NCBI GenBank assembly: GCA_009885355.1
Contig: VFKW01000162.1
Location: 1-8,455, forward strand
DNA from: Candidatus Berkelbacteria bacterium
Lineage (GTDB): Bacteria; Patescibacteriota; UBA1384; VFKW01
Reading direction: 5' to 3'
DNA length: 8,455 nucleotides
This document shows positions 4,878 to 8,455 of this stretch, in pieces. The notes under the pieces are model-generated. The model ran no database searches. It saw only the letters and a program-made list of their open reading frames with translations, and was not told where the DNA came from. The position numbers and the translations under genes are program-made. Positions within the stretch are counted from its first letter, which is position 1. Each line of letters starts with the position of its first letter.

Positions 4878-5600
4878 ATGGCTTCTGCAAAAAACACAAT
4901 TTTAAGCATCTTCACCTATGCTCTAGTGATGGTTCTCGCTGGCAGTACTGTTTATTTTTATCTCAAATCCCAAGAAAAATCAACAAATACTCTCCCAACC
5001 CCCAACCTGCCTGCCGGCAGGCACGGCTCCAAACTCCAAACCACACCAACACTAACTCCAACCACCCAACCCCAAACCACTCTGTCGCCAACGCCCGCTT
5101 TGACCAAACCGGCTCAAAATTCCAACCACCCTTCAAATCCAGCCCAAACCTACAAAATCGGCCCTGGTGAAACCCTTTTTGGCATCGCCACAAAATTGAA
5201 TATGAACTGGACGCGAATCACAGAGGTGAATAATTTGGAAAATGGTGATAATATAAAAGAGGGCCAAATACTTTTCATACCATCATTTGATGAAAAAACT
5301 AAAAAATTATATCTTGAATTTACAGTTGACACATCCAAAGCCACCCAAATCCAAGATCAAGCCACCAATCTACCAACCTCGCCATATCTTGACCCGGCCG
5401 CCACTTCAAAACAAGATGCCATTGGATTCTACGGATTAGCCGCTGAAGACATATATTTATTCATTAGTAAAAACGAATTAGACGGCACGGCAATTGTCGA
5501 TGTGACTCATAAAGATAAAAAATATGAAATCAATTTAATTCAACCGGTAAAAAAAGGAAAGGATGGAATATGGACAATATCGAAAATAATACCCCAGTAA
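4878..5600 (+). CDS. Membrane-anchored LysM-domain protein
   Basis: The 240-residue protein has one N-terminal membrane segment (about 11-29), a Pro/Thr/Ser/Gln-rich extracellular linker (about 36-90), a LysM domain (91-136; TYKIGPGETLFGIATKLNM through GQILFIPSF) and a C-terminal region of about 100 residues that I do not recognise. LysM domains bind N-acetylglucosamine-containing polymers such as peptidoglycan, so the protein probably tethers the membrane to the wall. The C-terminal part ends in alternating beta-like segments (GTAIVDVTHKDKKYEINLI). The ATG follows GGAGG by four nt. Its last 31 nt overlap the start of adk, so the two are translationally coupled. A LysM protein between secY and adk is not part of the usual spc operon. 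The linker encodes NLPAGRHG from a 16-bp DNA palindrome, which looks like a repeat inserted in frame. Confidence 0.9.
   Translation: MASAKNTILSIFTYALVMVLAGSTVYFYLKSQEKSTNTLPTPNLPAGRHGSKLQTTPTLTPTTQPQTTLSPTPALTKPAQNSNHPSNPAQTYKIGPGETLFGIATKLNMNWTRITEVNNLENGDNIKEGQILFIPSFDEKTKKLYLEFTVDTSKATQIQDQATNLPTSPYLDPAATSKQDAIGFYGLAAEDIYLFISKNELDGTAIVDVTHKDKKYEINLIQPVKKGKDGIWTISKIIPQ
5008..5023. repeat. 16-bp perfect palindrome inside the LysM linker
   Basis: TGCCTGCCGGCAGGCA equals its own reverse complement. It is GC-rich in an A/C-rich coding stretch and is translated as part of LPAGRHG, unlike the surrounding Pro/Thr-rich residues. From memory, similar palindromes giving LPAGRQA-like peptides are abundant in Parcubacteria-type metagenome assemblies; this was not checked. 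Confidence 0.7.
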
Positions 5601-6253
5601 CCAAAAACTTCGTCTTGATCGGTCCACAAGGAAGCGGCAAAGGAACCCAAGCACAAATCTTAATTGAAAAATACAATTTTCAATACATTTCAACTGGAAA
5701 TTTACTCCGCCAAATTTCATCTGTAGCCACTCCACTTGGCGTTAAAATCAAAAATATAATTGATAAAGGCGAGCTTTTACCTGACGAATTACTAATGGAA
5801 GTTTTTCACAATGAATTACAAAGCTTCGACAAAACCAAGGGCATTTTGATCGATGGCACTCCTCGCACACTGACCCAAGCCGAAATGCTCGACAAGATCT
5901 TCGCCGATGAAAATCTCACCTTACCAAAAGCGATAAATATCAACATCAACCGACCTGCTGCCATCGATCGTCTGACAAAACGCCGCACCTGCAAGGACTG
6001 CCAAACCACTTATTTACCGAGCGACTCTAGTTCACTTTCGGGAAAATGCGAAAAATGCGGCGGCGAAGTGATCACACGAGCCGATGATAATGCCGAAGCC
6101 ATCACTCGTCGCCTCGACCTATATTATCAAGAAACCGAACCAATTTTAAATTATTACTATCAATCTTACCGTTTAGTCAAAATAAATGGCGAACAATCCA
6201 TCGATGCAGTTGCCAAAGATGTAGCTCAAGTTATCGAAAGCACTCAAATATGA
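5570..6253 (+). CDS. adk: Adenylate kinase, zinc-LID type
   Basis: Adk catalyses AMP + ATP to 2 ADP in the cytoplasm. The P-loop is GPQGSGKGT (18-26), the AMP-binding part includes STGNLLR (41-47), and DGTPRTLTQAE (95-105) is the DGFPR motif with Phe replaced by Thr. The LID domain carries four cysteines, C141-K-D-C144 and C160-E-K-C163, predicted to bind zinc, followed by R170-A-D-D and R180-R181 of the catalytic arginine set. At 227 residues it is slightly longer than usual because of about eight extra N-terminal residues. The ATG at 5570 is the only plausible start, with AAGGAAAGGA six nt upstream. It overlaps the LysM gene by 31 nt. The stop overlaps the map start as ATGA. Confidence 0.97.
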   Translation: MDNIENNTPVTKNFVLIGPQGSGKGTQAQILIEKYNFQYISTGNLLRQISSVATPLGVKIKNIIDKGELLPDELLMEVFHNELQSFDKTKGILIDGTPRTLTQAEMLDKIFADENLTLPKAINININRPAAIDRLTKRRTCKDCQTTYLPSDSSSLSGKCEKCGGEVITRADDNAEAITRRLDLYYQETEPILNYYYQSYRLVKINGEQSIDAVAKDVAQVIESTQI

Positions 6254-6993
6254 TCCACATCAAAACTCCCGAAGAAATTAAAATTATGTCCGAGGGCGGC
6301 CACATGCTCGCCCTTATTCGGGATGAATTAGCTAGTCTTGCCAAACCTGGTATTACTACCAAACAACTTGATGATATCGCTTTTAAACGCATCAAAGCCG
6401 CCGGCGGCGAACCGTCATTTTTAGGCCACGGCGGTTTTCCCGCCACTATTTGTGCATCAGTAAATGAGCAAATAGTTCATGGCATTCCAGGCAATCAAAT
6501 ACTCCAAGAAGGCGATATTATCGGCATCGACATTGGTATGAAATATAAAGGTTTCCATAATGACACCGCCGTCACAGTTCCCGTCGGTCAGATAGATAAA
6601 AATATTCAAAATCTACTGGATATTACCAAGAAATCCTTTTATGCCGGACTAAAAGAAGTCAAAAACGGTGTTCATTTAGGTGACGTCCAAAATGCCATTC
6701 AAAAAGTCATCGAATCCGCAAAATACGGCATCGTCCGAGAGCTTACAGGCCACGGTGTAGGACGCGAACTCCAAGAAGAGCCATCTATCCCCAATTTCGG
6801 CAAAAAGGGGACTGGCTACATCCTAAAGACAGGCATGGTCATTGCTATTGAACCAATGGTCACGCTCGGCAGTCCCGAAATCAATATTTCCCAAGATGGC
6901 TGGACAATAACAACTAGTGATCTCTCCATGTCCGCCCACTTCGAACACACTCTAGCCGTCACCCCGTCAGGCGCCCAAATCCTAACTCAATAA
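6250..6993 (+). CDS. map: Type I methionine aminopeptidase
   Basis: This cytoplasmic dimetal enzyme removes the initiator Met from nascent proteins after deformylation. All five metal ligands are recognisable: D94 (IGIDIG), D105 (HNDTAV), H168 (GHGVG), E201 (IAIEPM) and E232 (HFEHT); catalytic H78 lies in IVHGIP. The 247-residue length is standard for the short type I form without an N-terminal extension. The ATG overlaps the adk stop by four nt and has only a weak Shine-Dalgarno sequence, so translation is probably coupled to adk. The adk-map order is that of the spc operon, but infA, rpmJ and rpsM do not follow. Confidence 0.97.
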   Translation: MIHIKTPEEIKIMSEGGHMLALIRDELASLAKPGITTKQLDDIAFKRIKAAGGEPSFLGHGGFPATICASVNEQIVHGIPGNQILQEGDIIGIDIGMKYKGFHNDTAVTVPVGQIDKNIQNLLDITKKSFYAGLKEVKNGVHLGDVQNAIQKVIESAKYGIVRELTGHGVGRELQEEPSIPNFGKKGTGYILKTGMVIAIEPMVTLGSPEINISQDGWTITTSDLSMSAHFEHTLAVTPSGAQILTQ

Positions 6994-7022
6994 ACAAAGA
7001 ATCTATCACGCCCACCATACAG

Positions 7023-7046
7023 CTTATCAGCTTATTAGCTTACTAG
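7023..7046. repeat. CTTAYYAG tandem micro-repeat downstream of map
   Basis: Three consecutive octamers, CTTATCAG, CTTATTAG and CTTACTAG, lie in the map-glycosyltransferase spacer, with decayed pieces further on (GTAGCTTATTTT). They are the same family as the array at 4827-4865, so the two arrays bracket the LysM-adk-map block. Confidence 0.8.
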
Positions 7047-7059
7047 CTTCTTATTCTCC

Positions 7060-7088
7060 TTTACTTGTAGCTTATTTTATGGTATAAA
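7060..7088 (+). promoter_or_regulatory. Extended -10 promoter of the glycosyltransferase gene
   Basis: TATAAA (7083-7088) is preceded by TGG (7080-7082), an extended -10 TGn, and TTTACT (7060-7065) lies 17 nt upstream as a partial -35. The predicted start is near 7095, about 32 nt before the start codon. Confidence 0.55.
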
Positions 7089-7110
7089 TAACCTGGAAAA
7101 CCAATTAAAA

Positions 7111-7116
7111 AAGGAG
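7111..7116 (+). promoter_or_regulatory. Shine-Dalgarno supporting a TTG start
   Basis: AAGGAG lies 10 nt before TTG at 7127. The out-of-frame ATG at 7135 and the in-frame ATG at 7187 have no comparable site. Starting at 7187 would remove the first beta strand of the glycosyltransferase fold. Confidence 0.7.
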
Positions 7117-7126
7117 TGACCGTTCA

Positions 7127-8392
7127 TTGAAAAAATGGAATTTTCTAGTTGCGCGCGAATCGAGACATCTTTGCGGTGTTATCATTATGGACCGACTTAT
7201 TCGAAAATTATTTGAAGAACTCGACCATATTTTCCTCACTATTACACCGGCTGCTCCTTGGGAAAAACCGGGTAAAGGCGAATTCTACGTTCCATTTTGT
7301 GCTTACTTGGCAAAAAAACGCTATTGGTTCTGTATCCCATTGATGTTTCCGACCATCCTACTGTTTTTGTATCCTATCGCTTGGTTAAATTACAAACTTA
7401 TCAAACGAAAGATACAAAAATCTAAACCCGAATTTCTCCTCAACCATGGTGACAACCATATAAACGCCATTATAGCCAGGTGTGGCAAAGAACTGGGAAT
7501 ACCGGTCATAACTATCATTCACACCGCCTTCTGGATATATCTCAGAAGTGAAGTGAAATGGGAATGGCTTTACAAGTTCCTACTTAACTGCCAAATCAAA
7601 AATAGCGAATATGTCAGCCTCAATTCTGACGCTGTCATTATGCTATCAAAATGGCAACAGCAGAAATATCTGGAGCTTATTCCTAATGCTGTAAATGCTC
7701 CTATTCACCTTCTGTCAAACGTCATCGACGAAGATATATTACTAGACGATGACGAAACCACCAAAGCAACATTCCTTAAGGAAGTCAAAGAGATACTGCC
7801 ATTCTTTGGCATCAACCCTATCATCGCGCTTATCGGCCGCATCGAAGAAGTCAAAAATCTTCAATTCATGATCGATGTTATGGACATCTATGAGAAAAAA
7901 CGTCGAGATTTAGATTCTAATAAATACGAACCTATACCTCATGTTGTCTTTATAGGAGAAGGTCCATATCAAAAAACGCTCGAAAAACTTGCGTATGAAC
8001 GGGGAATTTCCTACCTTTTCCATTTCGTTGGAAAAAAAGATTATATCTGGACGCGCCGTTTTATGCGGTGGGCTACAGATCTTCTCTGCATTACCTCACT
8101 GTCTGAAACCTTCGGACTCACATTAATAGAATCAATGCTTGAAGGCTGCCCAGCCCTCGTAACCGAAGGATCAGCTCTAGAAGAAAATTGCCTACACAAA
8201 GAAGACATTCTCCCACCCGATCCTGAAGCTTGGGTAAAAGCGATTAGACCATATGTAACTGATCACCAATACCGTGACTCAATCGGACAACAGCTTGCCT
8301 CACAAGCAAGAACAATAAATAATAACGGAGTATATACTGACAAACTTTTAACAATTATAGAATCTGCCATCAAACATTCCAAAAACAACTAA
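7127..8392 (+). CDS. Glycosyltransferase, GT4-like GT-B fold
   Basis: The 421-residue protein begins with KKWNFLVARESRHLCGV (2-18), the first strand and loop of the N-terminal Rossmann domain of GT-B enzymes, followed by helix MDRLIRKLFEEL. IIHTAFW (130-136) is a likely acceptor-side motif. The C-terminal, nucleotide-sugar-binding domain has ALIGRIEEVKNLQFMID (234-250) with the donor-phosphate contacts R238 and K243, VVFIGEGPYQKTLEKLA (273-289), and the EX7E motif E327/E335 in SETFGLTLIESMLEGCP. These features match retaining family-4-type glycosyltransferases that build polysaccharide, glycolipid or cell-surface glycan. Donor and acceptor cannot be named. Two Phe/Trp/Tyr-rich hydrophobic patches (about 65-88 and 145-153) suggest membrane association. 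It starts with TTG, has its own promoter and terminator, and so appears monocistronic. Confidence 0.9.
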   Translation: MKKWNFLVARESRHLCGVIIMDRLIRKLFEELDHIFLTITPAAPWEKPGKGEFYVPFCAYLAKKRYWFCIPLMFPTILLFLYPIAWLNYKLIKRKIQKSKPEFLLNHGDNHINAIIARCGKELGIPVITIIHTAFWIYLRSEVKWEWLYKFLLNCQIKNSEYVSLNSDAVIMLSKWQQQKYLELIPNAVNAPIHLLSNVIDEDILLDDDETTKATFLKEVKEILPFFGINPIIALIGRIEEVKNLQFMIDVMDIYEKKRRDLDSNKYEPIPHVVFIGEGPYQKTLEKLAYERGISYLFHFVGKKDYIWTRRFMRWATDLLCITSLSETFGLTLIESMLEGCPALVTEGSALEENCLHKEDILPPDPEAWVKAIRPYVTDHQYRDSIGQQLASQARTINNNGVYTDKLLTIIESAIKHSKNN

Positions 8393-8397
8393 ACATG

Positions 8398-8420
8398 ACC
8401 CTGCATCCGCAGGGTTTTTC
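8398..8420 (+). terminator. Rho-independent terminator of the glycosyltransferase gene
   Basis: ACCCTGC (8398-8404) pairs with GCAGGGT (8409-8415) around a 4-nt loop and is followed by five T residues (8415-8419). It starts five nt after the stop codon. Confidence 0.88.
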
Positions 8421-8441
8421 TATATATAAATTATAAAATTA

Positions 8442-8450
8442 TGATATAAT
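8442..8450 (+). promoter_or_regulatory. Extended -10 element for the next gene
   Basis: TGATATAAT is a perfect extended -10 (TGn plus TATAAT). No good -35 is seen 16-18 nt upstream, where the sequence is simple TA-rich DNA. It would drive a rightward gene beyond the window. Confidence 0.5.
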
Positions 8451-8455
8451 ATAGC

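Noticed and set aside
4963..5193. Minus-strand 76-codon ORF within the LysM gene
   Set aside because: It is a shadow of the C/A-rich Pro/Thr linker, giving Trp/Gly/Leu-rich nonsense with no start signal.

Overview
This window looks like chromosomal DNA from an AT-rich, uncultured bacterium, probably a member of the Candidate Phyla Radiation (Patescibacteria). The evidence is indirect: a spc-type secY/adk/map core detached from its ribosomal-protein neighbours, short tandem micro-repeats in the spacers, a CCTGCCGGCAGG-type palindrome inside a coding region (I recall such palindromes as common in Parcubacteria-like genomes, but have not checked), and small envelope proteins of unknown family. 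TGA is used as a stop, so the UGA-Gly code of Gracilibacteria does not apply.

Layout. (1) Positions 1-605 hold an IS200-type insertion sequence on the minus strand: an intact HUH/Y1 transposase (tnpA) with structured ends. Its left end contains an apparent 27-codon leader ORF that has a strong ribosome binding site and overlaps the tnpA start by ATGA. A bidirectional terminator-like hairpin abuts the element. (2) Positions 647-1913, plus strand: a 7-bp-periodic AT-rich region that forms a promoter, then a four-helix membrane protein and a membrane-anchored protein with two IPT/TIG domains, 7 nt apart. (3) Positions 1916-3373, minus strand: a secreted M48 metalloprotease with its own promoter, Shine-Dalgarno sequence and terminator. 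(4) Positions 3459-6993, plus strand: a consensus-like promoter drives secY, a LysM protein, adk and map, with 31-nt (LysM/adk) and 4-nt (adk/map) overlaps. (5) Positions 7060-8420: a family-4-like glycosyltransferase with its own promoter, a TTG start and a terminator. An extended -10 for another gene lies at the right edge.

Working together: SecY forms the Sec channel, Adk balances adenine nucleotides, and Map removes initiator methionine. The LysM protein, IPT/TIG protein, M48 protease and glycosyltransferase are all envelope or secretion-related, so apart from the IS the window is an envelope-flavoured neighbourhood around the Sec translocase.

The most noteworthy non-obvious signal is the putative leader-ORF control of tnpA, together with a possible pseudoknot in the opposite end of the same IS.
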